Below are positions 1 through 5,558 of a DNA stretch of 7,622 nucleotides, piece after piece. Each line of letters starts with the position of its first letter. Position 1 is the first letter of the stretch. Made by a program: the position numbers and the translations under genes. Location: the NCBI GenBank assembly GCA_014729705.1, contig WJJK01000314.1:1-7622 (forward strand), given 5' to 3'. This stretch comes from Candidatus Altarchaeales archaeon. GTDB taxonomy: Archaea; Altiarchaeota; Altiarchaeia; IMC4; SCGC-AAA252-I15. The notes under the pieces were generated by a model, which saw only the letters and a list, made by a program, of their open reading frames with translations, made no database searches and was not told where the DNA came from.

Positions 1-36
1 AAAAAAAAAAATCGCTATCGTGGACGGTAAGATAGC
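1..36 (-). terminator. Hairpin plus T-tract terminator of the KaiC-like ATPase gene
   Basis: On the minus strand the stop codon of the KaiC-like gene (37-39) is followed at once by a perfect 6-bp inverted repeat (GCTATC at 14-19, GATAGC at 31-36, 11-nt loop), then GAT and a run of eleven T residues reaching the window edge. Poly-T tracts are the core of archaeal intrinsic termination, and the hairpin gives it a bacterial-like look. The T-run may continue beyond the window. Confidence 0.7.
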
Positions 37-717
37 CTAGAGTATGGTTTCTCCGGGGTATAGTCTTATGCCGTCTCCCTCGATGCGGTATACTGTCTCC
101 ACTGTCTGGTGTTTGGTGCCCCGCATCTTGTAGACCTCGATTGTCCTCACCCGTTCGTGCCCGACTTTGCGGTAGTATAGTTTCACTAAACCGTCTACTA
201 GGTATTCCAGGCCGAATTGGGTGTAGTCTTGGCTGGCCTCAGATACCAGGTAGGTTGTCAGGTCCCAGGTCTTGAGTTTCTCAAACAATCGCTGCACAGC
301 GGACCTCTGCTTCATCTCCGTATCGTATAGTAGTATGAAGGCGGACATACTGTCTAAAACAAGTCTTTTCGCCTTCATCTCGATTATCTTGTTTTCAAAT
401 CCAAGGGATCCCTTCTCAAGGAATTCTTTAAGCTTTAATGCATTGCATTCATAGAATAGGAGGTTCCCCTCTTGCTCGTGTCGGGCTAAGTCGAAGCCCA
501 ACCGACTCATGTTCTCGTAGAAACTGTCTTTCTGCTCCTCAATGCTAACGTAGATGGCTTTTTCCCCTGAAGTTATGCCAGCTAAGAGATACTGTAGCGC
601 TAGAGTGGATTTGCCTGTGCCCGGCTCCCCCACCACCATGTTTATGCTGCGTTCCTTAAAACCCCCCTCAACCAGTTCATCGAGTTTACCGATGCCTGTG
701 GATTTACGTTCCATCAT
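37..717 (-). CDS. KaiC/RAD55-like RecA-superfamily ATPase, single domain
   Basis: A 226-residue single-domain ATPase of the KaiC/GvpD/RAD55 group. Residues 7-20 (TGIGKLDELVEGGF) match the family's opening motif. Walker A is GEPGTGKST at 30-38. The paired catalytic glutamates typical of KaiC domains are E60-E61 (YVSIEEQ). Walker B is RLVLDS with D122. The KMRGTKH motif at 197-203 lies where KaiC family members have their conserved inter-subunit basic segment. There is one ATPase domain rather than the two of cyanobacterial KaiC, so circadian function should not be inferred. Archaea carry many such paralogues, often with signalling or regulatory roles that remain unknown. The gene starts with two consecutive ATGs (717 or 714) and no Shine-Dalgarno is seen. 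A TATA-like element lies about 40 bp upstream. It is a single-gene unit closed by the terminator at 1-36. The family call is secure; the cellular role cannot be told. Confidence 0.88.
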   Translation of the reverse strand: MMERKSTGIGKLDELVEGGFKERSINMVVGEPGTGKSTLALQYLLAGITSGEKAIYVSIEEQKDSFYENMSRLGFDLARHEQEGNLLFYECNALKLKEFLEKGSLGFENKIIEMKAKRLVLDSMSAFILLYDTEMKQRSAVQRLFEKLKTWDLTTYLVSEASQDYTQFGLEYLVDGLVKLYYRKVGHERVRTIEVYKMRGTKHQTVETVYRIEGDGIRLYPGETIL

Positions 718-754
718 ATGAACCCTACTTAATTGTATTAATTGAATAGCAAGG

Positions 755-761
755 TATAAAA
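755..761. promoter_or_regulatory. TATA-like element between the KaiC-like gene and the small repeat ORF
   Basis: TATAAAA on the plus strand reads TTTTATA on the minus strand. On the minus strand, 26 bp downstream of its centre is about 732, some 15 nt before the KaiC-like ATG at 717. On the plus strand the same rule gives about 784, 12 nt before the ATG at 796. It could serve either or both genes. Placement follows the usual archaeal spacing of TATA to start site and is an inference. Confidence 0.4.
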
Positions 762-795
762 TCTTTTAAAAAACAAAAACCAAATAAAATGTACA

Positions 796-978
796 ATGAC
801 TGAAAAACGGAGGAAATACAGGACACCCGGAACCTCAAACGACAACACAATGAAAGTGGATTTAAAGGAATTGCCAAAAGACCCTAAACACGATGTTCCA
901 GGAACCTCAAACCACCCTAAACACGATGTTCCAGGAACCTCAAACCACGAAACCAAAAGAAAACAAAACAAAAAATAA
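796..978 (+). CDS. Possible small basic repeat protein with three PGTSN motifs
   Basis: A 60-residue ORF, very hydrophilic and rich in Lys, Arg, Asn and His. It contains a perfect tandem 11-residue repeat (PKHDVPGTSNH, residues 30-51) and an earlier diverged copy around TPGTSND (residues 10-16). The diverged copy keeps PGTSN in frame, with a silent CCA to CCC change at the proline codon, which slightly favours coding on this strand. It ends in a basic tail (ETKRKQNKK). There is no Shine-Dalgarno, but a TATA-like box at 755-761 fits a short-leader transcript. Against it: the stretch is AT-rich and repetitive, no family is recognised, and the opposite strand also has an open frame across the repeat. 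The C-terminal A-rich stretch could instead be a T-rich terminator for dtdA on the minus strand. I regard it as a possible gene, not an established one. Confidence 0.35.
   Translation: MTEKRRKYRTPGTSNDNTMKVDLKELPKDPKHDVPGTSNHPKHDVPGTSNHETKRKQNKK
882..947. repeat. Two tandem 33-bp repeats, with a diverged third core upstream
   Basis: Two adjacent identical 33-bp units (882-914 and 915-947) begin CCCTAAACACGATGTTCC and end CAGGAACCTCAAACCA. A diverged core copy (CCGGAACCTCAAAC) lies at 827-840. Each complete unit contains the 11-bp dyad GTTCCAGGAAC (895-905 and 928-938); the third copy has lost the left arm. There are no unique spacers, so this is not a CRISPR array. The period of 33 is a multiple of three, so the units stay in frame in the possible ORF at 796-978. 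Confidence 0.9.
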
Positions 979-1015
979 TTGATTAAATTAACGAACAAAG
1001 TCATTAAAATAATGA
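955..1015 (-). terminator. Probable termination region downstream of dtdA
   Basis: Reading the minus strand past the dtdA stop (1042), there is an AT-rich perfect dyad (TCATTA 1001-1006, TAATGA 1010-1015, 3-nt loop), followed some 25-45 nt later by repeated T-runs (complement of 955-978, for example TTTTTTG and TTTTG). Archaeal RNA polymerase commonly stops on such T-rich tracts. The hairpin is weak and the assignment is inferred from position and composition. Confidence 0.4.
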
Positions 1016-1041
1016 ATTCCACCCCAATATTAATGAAACCC

Positions 1042-1839
1042 TTATTTCAGGTTGGTTGTCCTCTCCACCAATAAACCATGTTTTTCAGCGTATGCGGTTA
1101 TCTTTTTCTTTTCTGCGCCACGCAACCCCTTCCAATCTAGGACGCAGTAGGTTGGCTTGGGCACTGTTTTCTCAATCATTTGCAAGAATAATTCTTCTGT
1201 GAGAAAATCCCTAGCGTACTTTGGCAGGATATGGCCTAAAGCCATGCCACTTATTTGCGTGAAGTTGGGGGCGTAGTGGGGTCCGCCGAAACCAATGCCA
1301 ACCGGCACCTCATCCTCTTCCCCAAAAAGGCAGGCTTCTATTGCCTTGGCTGCCACCGTACATGCAGCCATATCCTGCCATTGATTCATTTTCGAGCCTA
1401 CTTCAACAAACACTAGGGGGCAGGTTAGTTCCGTGGGACCGTGGTGTGTGACTTCAAGGCTGACGTCATAGGTTAAATCAACCGCACAGGCCTTAAGTGA
1501 ATCCAGTGATTTTTTTATCAGCTTCGCAGGGGAAAAAGCAAGAGACCCGGATTCCCCGCCCGCCTCTGCCTTGCCGAAGTTCCCGGGACTGTGACAGGTT
1601 AAGGTGGGCTTGCCTGACTGACTCCTATGCCTACTTGCGACCACGCAAAACTCAACTTCGAAGGGGAAGGATTCAGCGTAAAGCAGGGAGTCAGAGTACG
1701 CTACTAACACACAATCATCCAACCTATAGACGGGGTTGCCCTGAAATGACCCATCCTCCGTGAAACCATGTCTCTGCCTCAGAACATCCACTATGTTGAC
1801 GCCCGCAACGTCTTTGAGGCTGTAGGCTACCGCTTTCAT
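1042..1839 (-). CDS. dtdA: D-aminoacyl-tRNA deacylase, archaeal type (DtdA)
   Basis: A 265-residue protein matching archaeal DtdA (the archaeal/plant GEK1 family) in length and motif order. It hydrolyses D-amino acids off mischarged tRNAs, recycling the tRNA and keeping D-residues out of translation; the family is zinc-dependent and cytosolic. Visible landmarks are SRHRS at 69-73, HSPGNFG at 83-89, the hallmark EVTHHGPTE at 129-137 with its His pair, FVEVGS at 144-149, and GFGGPHYAP at 183-191, where many homologues have a GGGHYAP-like sequence. The ATG at 1839 gives a normal N-terminus. No Shine-Dalgarno is present, and a TATA-like CATATAA about 30 bp upstream fits a nearly leaderless transcript. 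It is divergent from thrS across 69 bp. Its fold is unrelated to bacterial DTD. The call is secure on motifs. Confidence 0.93.
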   Translation of the reverse strand: MKAVAYSLKDVAGVNIVDVLRQRHGFTEDGSFQGNPVYRLDDCVLVAYSDSLLYAESFPFEVEFCVVASRHRSQSGKPTLTCHSPGNFGKAEAGGESGSLAFSPAKLIKKSLDSLKACAVDLTYDVSLEVTHHGPTELTCPLVFVEVGSKMNQWQDMAACTVAAKAIEACLFGEEDEVPVGIGFGGPHYAPNFTQISGMALGHILPKYARDFLTEELFLQMIEKTVPKPTYCVLDWKGLRGAEKKKITAYAEKHGLLVERTTNLK

Positions 1840-1865
1840 TTAGAATACTTGATTAGGTAGACTGC

Positions 1866-1880
1866 GGTTATATGTTTTTA
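1866..1880. promoter_or_regulatory. AT-rich core of the dtdA/thrS divergent promoter
   Basis: The 69-bp gap between the two start codons contains GTTATATGTTTTTA. On the minus strand this reads as CATATAAC, centred about 30 bp before the dtdA ATG. On the plus strand TTATATG and TTTTTA lie about 30-40 bp before the thrS ATG. Neither gene has an SD, so short or absent leaders are likely. The element was chosen by position and AT content only. Confidence 0.45.
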
Positions 1881-1908
1881 TTGGTTTTCTCCCTTCAATA
1901 TAAGAATC

Positions 1909-3765
1909 ATGCGTGTCCTGCTTCTACACTGTGACTGGATTGAATTCGAGGCCAAGAAGAAGGCTGTGAAATCCGCCTGCGAGTTAGACGAAAAAACCGG
2001 GCGCATGACCGAGTGCATCGTCTGCTTTATGGCGGTTGAGAAACCCGACGAAAAAAACCTCTCTGAAGTAGTCGATAAACTAGGGGAAGTCATCGATTCC
2101 ATGGCCAGCCAAGTCAAGGCTGAATCCATAGTACTATACCCCTATGCTCATCTTTCAAGCGACCTGTCAAGCCTTGACGCGGCCGAGGAAGCCTTAAACC
2201 AGGCGTATGAGCGGGTTTCCTCGAAATACGAAGCGCTTAAAGCTCCCTTCGGCTGGTATAAGTCCTTCGGATTACAATGTAAAGGCCACCCCCTATCCGA
2301 GTTGTCTCGAACCATTACCGTGGGGGGGGAAAGCGAACCTGAATCCCAGGCACTGACTGAGGAGGAGAAGATAGTATCCCATTGGCGTATTATGGACGGT
2401 CTCCAGAATCTCCATGAACTGGATGAATTCGATTTCAAAGACCGCCATAACCTGCGTAAACTCGCATCATATGAGAAGGAGAAGAAACGCCAGGCAGACA
2501 AACCCCCGATACACATTGATTACATGCGGCGCCTTGAATTAGCGGACTACGAGCCTGCAAGCGACGGCGGAAACATGAGGTACTACCCAAAGGGCCGTAT
2601 GGTCAAGGCCTTGGTTGAGGAGTACGTCGGGGAAAAAATCAGAGACTACGGCGGGCTGGAGGTGGAATCCCCCATAATGTATGACTTCAACCACCCCACG
2701 CTTGCTAAATACCTGCATAGGTTCCCAGCCAGACAATACACAATCGAGTCGGATAAAAAGAATTTCTTCCTGCGGTTCGCAGCATGCTTCGGCCAGTTCC
2801 TGATGGCCCATGACGCAACCTTATCCTACCGAAACCTACCCTTAAGGCTTTATGAGCTTGCCCGCTACGCCTTCCGCAGAGAAAAAAGCGGGGAGTTAAC
2901 GGGGTTACGGCGTCTTAGAGCCTTCACCATGCCGGACGTCCACGCCCTATGCGCCGACGCAGACCAGGCGAGGGAGGAATACAAGAAACGCTTCCAACTA
3001 TGCATTGAAACCATTGAAGGCATTGGTTTCACGAAAGACGATTTCGAGTTAGCAGTCAGAGTAACAAAAGACTTCTACGAAGAAAACAAGGATTTCGTGG
3101 GATACTTAGTCAAAGAATACGGCAAACCTGCGTTGGTTGAGATGTGGGGTGAACGCAAATTCTATTTCGTATTAAAGTATGAATTCAATTTCGTGGATGA
3201 ATCAGAGAAGGCATCAGCCTTATCCACCGACCAGATAGACGTTGAAAACGGACAGAGATACGACATCAAATTCATCCACGAATCAGGGGAATCCAAGAAT
3301 CCTGTGATACTCCACTGCTCGCCGTCAGGCGCAATCGAAAGAGTCATCTACGCCCTCCTGGAGAAGGCGGGTAAAGACGCTAAAAAAGGTGTGAGCCCCT
3401 CCCTCCCGCTTTGGCTTTCACCCACACAAATCAGGTTCATCCCAGTATCAGATAAACAACTTCAAGGCTGCAGGGAAATAATTGACGGGATCGAGGGTGT
3501 GCGCGTGGACTTGGATGATCGCTCAGAGAGTATGAGCAAGAAAATCAGGCAAGCCGAGAAGGAATGGATTCCCTACACGGCAGTGGTGGGGGAGAAGGAG
3601 GTTGAAGGCGGCTGCCTGAGTGTGAGGGTTAGGGGGCAGAAGAAACAGGTGGAGATGACGCTTGAGGAATTACTTGAGAAAATAAGGGCAGAAACAGGGG
3701 GTAAGCCTTTCAGGGACACGCCCCTGCCTAAATTATTGTCTATGAGGCCTAAATTCGTTGGATAA
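1909..3765 (+). CDS. thrS: Threonyl-tRNA synthetase, archaeal form with N-terminal editing domain
   Basis: A 618-residue class II synthetase that charges tRNA-Thr. Residues 1-140 form the archaeal editing domain, a DTD-like fold that hydrolyses Ser-tRNA-Thr. Its expected residues are present: H81 in PYAHLSS, Y117-K118 in GWYKSF, and CKGHPLSELSRT at 124-135 with E131. A linker follows, then the catalytic core from about 200 to 490, with YYPKGR at 225-230 and a motif 2 region around RRLRAFTMPDVHALC (334-348). Motif 3 is GAIERVIYAL at 474-483. The likely active-site zinc ligands are C293, H345 and H469. The anticodon-binding domain spans about 496-595. The length is normal for the family and nothing appears broken. 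The ATG at 1909 reproduces the conserved N-terminus (MRVLLLHCDW). No SD is visible, so the transcript is probably leaderless. The DUF6485-like gene follows within 8 bp. Confidence 0.97.
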   Translation: MRVLLLHCDWIEFEAKKKAVKSACELDEKTGRMTECIVCFMAVEKPDEKNLSEVVDKLGEVIDSMASQVKAESIVLYPYAHLSSDLSSLDAAEEALNQAYERVSSKYEALKAPFGWYKSFGLQCKGHPLSELSRTITVGGESEPESQALTEEEKIVSHWRIMDGLQNLHELDEFDFKDRHNLRKLASYEKEKKRQADKPPIHIDYMRRLELADYEPASDGGNMRYYPKGRMVKALVEEYVGEKIRDYGGLEVESPIMYDFNHPTLAKYLHRFPARQYTIESDKKNFFLRFAACFGQFLMAHDATLSYRNLPLRLYELARYAFRREKSGELTGLRRLRAFTMPDVHALCADADQAREEYKKRFQLCIETIEGIGFTKDDFELAVRVTKDFYEENKDFVGYLVKEYGKPALVEMWGERKFYFVLKYEFNFVDESEKASALSTDQIDVENGQRYDIKFIHESGESKNPVILHCSPSGAIERVIYALLEKAGKDAKKGVSPSLPLWLSPTQIRFIPVSDKQLQGCREIIDGIEGVRVDLDDRSESMSKKIRQAEKEWIPYTAVVGEKEVEGGCLSVRVRGQKKQVEMTLEELLEKIRAETGGKPFRDTPLPKLLSMRPKFVG

Positions 3766-3772
3766 AAAGAAA

Positions 3773-3976
3773 ATGGAATGCAGGAAAGAAGAAAACAGGG
3801 AGTTCTGTAACTGCACGTATGAATCCTGCAGTAGGAAGGGTTTGTGCTGTGAATGCATAAGATACCACGTGAAAGCCCGGCAACTGCCGGCCTGCGTCTT
3901 CCCCCCAGAGGTTGAAGCCACATATGACCGTAGTTTCGAGCGCTTCGCCCGGCTGGTCGGAGAAGACAGGATATAA
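3773..3976 (+). CDS. Small Cys-rich protein, DUF6485-like
   Basis: A 67-residue protein with eight cysteines (3, 12, 14, 19, 25, 26, 28, 41) plus H32, arranged as CNC, SCSRKGLCCEC and LPACVFPPEVEATYDRS. I recognise this pattern from memory as the DUF6485 type, a small probable metal-binding family of unknown function found in archaea and anaerobic bacteria. The Cys spacing suggests one or more zinc or Fe-S sites, which is an inference. The start is the ATG at 3773, because family members begin M-x-C close to the first cysteine. An in-frame TTG at 3758 would add five residues (MDKKK) and overlap the end of thrS by 8 bp. With either start the gene sits against thrS, so the two are probably co-transcribed. 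No convincing SD is seen. Confidence 0.8.
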   Translation: MECRKEENREFCNCTYESCSRKGLCCECIRYHVKARQLPACVFPPEVEATYDRSFERFARLVGEDRI

Positions 3977-3977
3977 G

Positions 3978-3986
3978 TTTTAATAA
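3978..3986 (+). promoter_or_regulatory. TATA-like element ahead of the structured region
   Basis: TTTTAATAA just after the DUF6485-like stop. Twenty-six bases downstream of its centre is about 4008, exactly the first G of the outermost stem of the structured RNA candidate. A weaker ATATAAG lies at 3971-3977. The fit is suggestive but based on spacing alone. Confidence 0.4.
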
Positions 3987-4007
3987 CCAATACACCTAAT
4001 AATCATT

Positions 4008-4131
4008 GGGTGGGTTGGGGGCGGCTTCGAGTCGGTCTCTTATTCCTTCCAGGGGTCACCCCCCTAACTTCAAGGAATTTTTTTTGCAGACGGACTCAAC
4101 TTCCCCCTTCCATCCGATAAAAAAAGTTTTT
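4008..4131 (+). ncRNA. Candidate structured RNA or structured 5' leader of the CBS gene
   Basis: The gap 3977-4145 contains a long nested hairpin. P1 is 4008-4013 with 4110-4115 (GGGTGG/CCATCC, one G-U pair). P2 is 4017-4021 with 4103-4107 (GGGGG/CCCCC). P3 is 4029-4038 with 4088-4097 (GAGTCGGTCT/AGACGGACTC, one mismatch in ten). P4 is 4042-4048 with 4072-4078 (ATTCCTT/AAGGAAT). P5 is 4051-4055 with 4061-4065 (AGGGG/CCCCT, 5-nt loop). All five are nested in one arm, and a T5 tract follows at 4127-4131. A TATA-like box lies at the right distance upstream. It is not a tRNA, 5S, SRP or RNase P RNA by any signature I can see. It may be an independent small RNA, a leader that ends just before the SD of the CBS gene, or an elaborate terminator of thrS. 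The pairing is visible; transcription is inferred. Confidence 0.4.
4042..4085 (+). terminator. Hairpin followed by T8, terminator-like, for thrS and the DUF6485-like gene
   Basis: ATTCCTT (4042-4048) pairs with AAGGAAT (4072-4078), with an inner AGGGG/CCCCT stem, and eight consecutive T residues follow directly (4078-4085). This is the shape of an intrinsic terminator, 66 bp after the DUF6485-like stop codon. It would end the thrS transcript. It is nested inside the larger structure at 4008-4115, whose outer strands would pair across the T-tract. Confidence 0.5.
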
Positions 4132-4134
4132 CTC

Positions 4135-4140
4135 GGTGAT
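4135..4140 (+). promoter_or_regulatory. Strong ribosome binding site GGTGAT deciding a TTG start
   Basis: GGTGAT is fully complementary to the archaeal 16S 3' end (AUCACC) and ends five bases before the TTG at 4146. This settles the unusual start of the CBS gene. It also implies that this gene's mRNA has a 5' leader, unlike most first genes in the window. Confidence 0.75.
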
Positions 4141-4145
4141 TTTAT

Positions 4146-4565
4146 TTGCAGGATCTACGCGTCGAAAAAATAGCCACCCAAAACGTCGTTTCAGTCTCAC
4201 CCCAGGATTCGGTGATCCACGCCGCGCAGGTGATGACTAAGAGAAACATCTCCTCGGTGTTGGTTGTGGAGGATAATCTTTTGGGTATATTGACTGAGAG
4301 GGATATCGTGCAGAAAATCGTTGCAAAAGAGAAAAACGCTTTCAGAACCAGAGTCGAGGAGATTATGAACACGCCGGTTGAAACCATAGACCTGGATGAA
4401 TCCATAATGGAGGCTGCAAGAATACTCAGAGACAAGAAAATCAAGAAACTCGTGGTAACCGACGGCAGAAAACTCTGGGGGATGCTCTCGGAGCGGGACA
4501 TCCTGGAAGCAGACCCCGCCCTACACAACCACTACCTGAAGAAGAAACAGTTGCTTGGTGAGTGA
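4146..4565 (+). CDS. Two-CBS-domain protein
   Basis: A 139-residue stand-alone CBS pair (Bateman module). CBS1 covers about residues 5-58 and ends in GILTERDI (47-54). CBS2 covers about 71-122 and ends in GMLSERDIL (112-120). In both, the T/S-x-x-D pattern (T50/D53 and S115/D118) that contacts nucleotide ribose in ligand-binding CBS domains is kept, so an adenosyl ligand such as AMP, ATP or SAM is plausible but unidentified. No other domain is attached, and a basic tail (LKKKQLLGE) follows. Such archaeal proteins are usually regulatory or energy-sensing partners of unknown targets. The start is TTG, supported by GGTGAT just upstream and by the conserved position of the first CBS strand; the next in-frame ATG would remove half of CBS1. 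The gene follows the structured region at 4008-4131 and is convergent with the channel gene, 11 bp away. Confidence 0.9.
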   Translation: MQDLRVEKIATQNVVSVSPQDSVIHAAQVMTKRNISSVLVVEDNLLGILTERDIVQKIVAKEKNAFRTRVEEIMNTPVETIDLDESIMEAARILRDKKIKKLVVTDGRKLWGMLSERDILEADPALHNHYLKKKQLLGE

Positions 4566-4590
4566 AAAAACGTATTTTATTTTTCGTCTA
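4564..4590. terminator. Convergent termination zone between the CBS and channel genes
   Basis: Only 11 bp separate the two stop codons. On the plus strand the CBS stop is followed by TATTTTATTTTTCG. On the minus strand the channel stop is followed by ACGTTTTTTC. Both strands thus show T-runs at the right place, without a hairpin. Each terminator would lie in or next to the end of the opposing gene, so short 3' overlaps of the two mRNAs are likely. Confidence 0.4.
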
Positions 4591-5536
4591 GTTTTATGTC
4601 TTTCTTCTTTTTTTCTTCGAGTTTCTTTTTGGCTTCCGCAACCTTGTCTTCCAGGACTTTCCTCTCCTCTTCGGAGACGCATTGTTTTTCGAAGTAGCTG
4701 CTTATGTGTTCGGGGATGATTTTGTCGACGCCCATGCGCTCCTTAATGTTGACGTAGGTGGGGGACATGATCTGCACCCTATCACAGGCGAACGTGTTTA
4801 AGATGTTGCGCCTCATGCTGGATTTCAAGTCAACCATGGATTGGGGTTTATCGGTGTAGGCGTTTAACTCGTAGGTGACTGTGAAGTTGTCCAGCCCCCG
4901 AATTAGTATGAATGGTTTAGGGTCCTTGAGTATGCCTTCGGTTTCCAATGCGGATTTGATTAAAAGCTCCTCAACCTGGCGGGGTTCTATGTCGTAGCCT
5001 AAAGATAGTCTGACGTATATTATGGTTGAATCCAGTTGGCTGTAGTTGATTATCTTGTTGTTTAGCACCTGCAGCGAGGGTATGGAGACTATCTCGTCTT
5101 TAATGGTTTTAAGGTGCACATACATTAATTCAAGGTTCACCACATCCCCTAAAACCCCTGTTATCTCCACCCTATCGCCTTCGTGTATAGGCCGGGTTAG
5201 ATAGATTATTATGCCTGCCACGGCGTTTCCGATGGTGGTTGTGGAGGATAGGGATACTACGACGCCGATGCCTATACCCAGCAGGGCTATGACGTGCTGG
5301 TTTACGCCGGGCGTGAAGACCAATATCAAGATAAAGGCAAAAACATAGATTGCTGCATGTAGGAGGGCTCTCACCGTCAAATAATATCTTCGGGGGATGT
5401 TCAGGTGCTTGTGTATTAGAAACAGAAGCTGGCCCGTAGAGCCTAAAGCCAGTCGGGTTGCGGCTATTATGAGTATTATCCAAAGGAGGTTAGGCAGATA
5501 AGGCAGGAAGAAATTGAATACGGTCTCCAAATTCAT
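4577..5536 (-). CDS. mscS: Small-conductance mechanosensitive channel, MscS family
   Basis: A 319-residue membrane protein. Predicted helices are at about 14-31, 58-76 and 82-114. The third is the Gly/Ala-rich pore helix (GIGIGVVVSLSS then TIGNAVAGIII) characteristic of MscS. It runs into RPIHEGDRVEI..VLGDV at 115-131, the signature of the cytosolic beta domain, and then IPSLQVLNNKIINYSQ at 152-167. The alpha/beta domain extends to about 265. Its role is to open under membrane tension and release solutes during osmotic downshock. The C-terminus (about 285-319) is a highly charged Lys/Glu-rich segment with coiled-coil character, an addition beyond the core fold. The ATG at 5536 has no SD, but TATTTATA about 26 bp upstream fits a leaderless start. 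It is divergent from the unknown membrane protein and convergent with the CBS gene. The family is certain; the gene symbol is by family, not a demonstrated orthologue. Confidence 0.92.
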   Translation of the reverse strand: MNLETVFNFFLPYLPNLLWIILIIAATRLALGSTGQLLFLIHKHLNIPRRYYLTVRALLHAAIYVFAFILILVFTPGVNQHVIALLGIGIGVVVSLSSTTTIGNAVAGIIIYLTRPIHEGDRVEITGVLGDVVNLELMYVHLKTIKDEIVSIPSLQVLNNKIINYSQLDSTIIYVRLSLGYDIEPRQVEELLIKSALETEGILKDPKPFILIRGLDNFTVTYELNAYTDKPQSMVDLKSSMRRNILNTFACDRVQIMSPTYVNIKERMGVDKIIPEHISSYFEKQCVSEEERKVLEDKVAEAKKKLEEKKKKDIKLDEK

Positions 5537-5558
5537 GTCAAAAAATTGTTTTTAAAGC

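Noticed and set aside
37..717. Circadian clock KaiC, or the archaellum ATPase FlaH
   Set aside because: There is one ATPase domain only, no kaiA/kaiB and no archaellum genes beside it. Only the broad KaiC/RAD55-like family call is supported.
882..947. CRISPR array
   Set aside because: The two units are directly abutting with no unique spacer, only two full copies exist, and no cas genes are nearby.
738..1022. Minus-strand 94-residue hydrophobic ORF across the tandem repeat
   Set aside because: It is low-complexity Phe/Leu-rich translation of A-rich DNA, has no promoter or SD support, and loses the repeat peptide in the diverged copy (VPGVL instead of VPGTS).
1878..3995. Several open frames on the minus strand and in other frames within thrS
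   Set aside because: They lie inside a clear thrS coding frame, show no family features and have no start signals, so they are shadows of it.
4006..4016. Shared string ATTGGGTGGGTT at 4005-4016 and 7611-7622 as a possible dispersed repeat or attachment-site pair
   Set aside because: The second copy is the antisense of conserved AtpB codons (Thr-His-Pro-Ile-Pro), so the match is most simply chance. No integrase or other mobile genes lie between them.
4008..4116. tRNA gene, suggested by a 7-bp end stem (GGGTGGG with TCCATCC) followed by TT at positions 8-9 and an unpaired G at the 3' end
   Set aside because: There is no T-arm with TTCGA or TTCAA next to the 3' strand, no D-arm with GG, and the interior forms one long arm instead of a cloverleaf. 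The minus strand fails as well.
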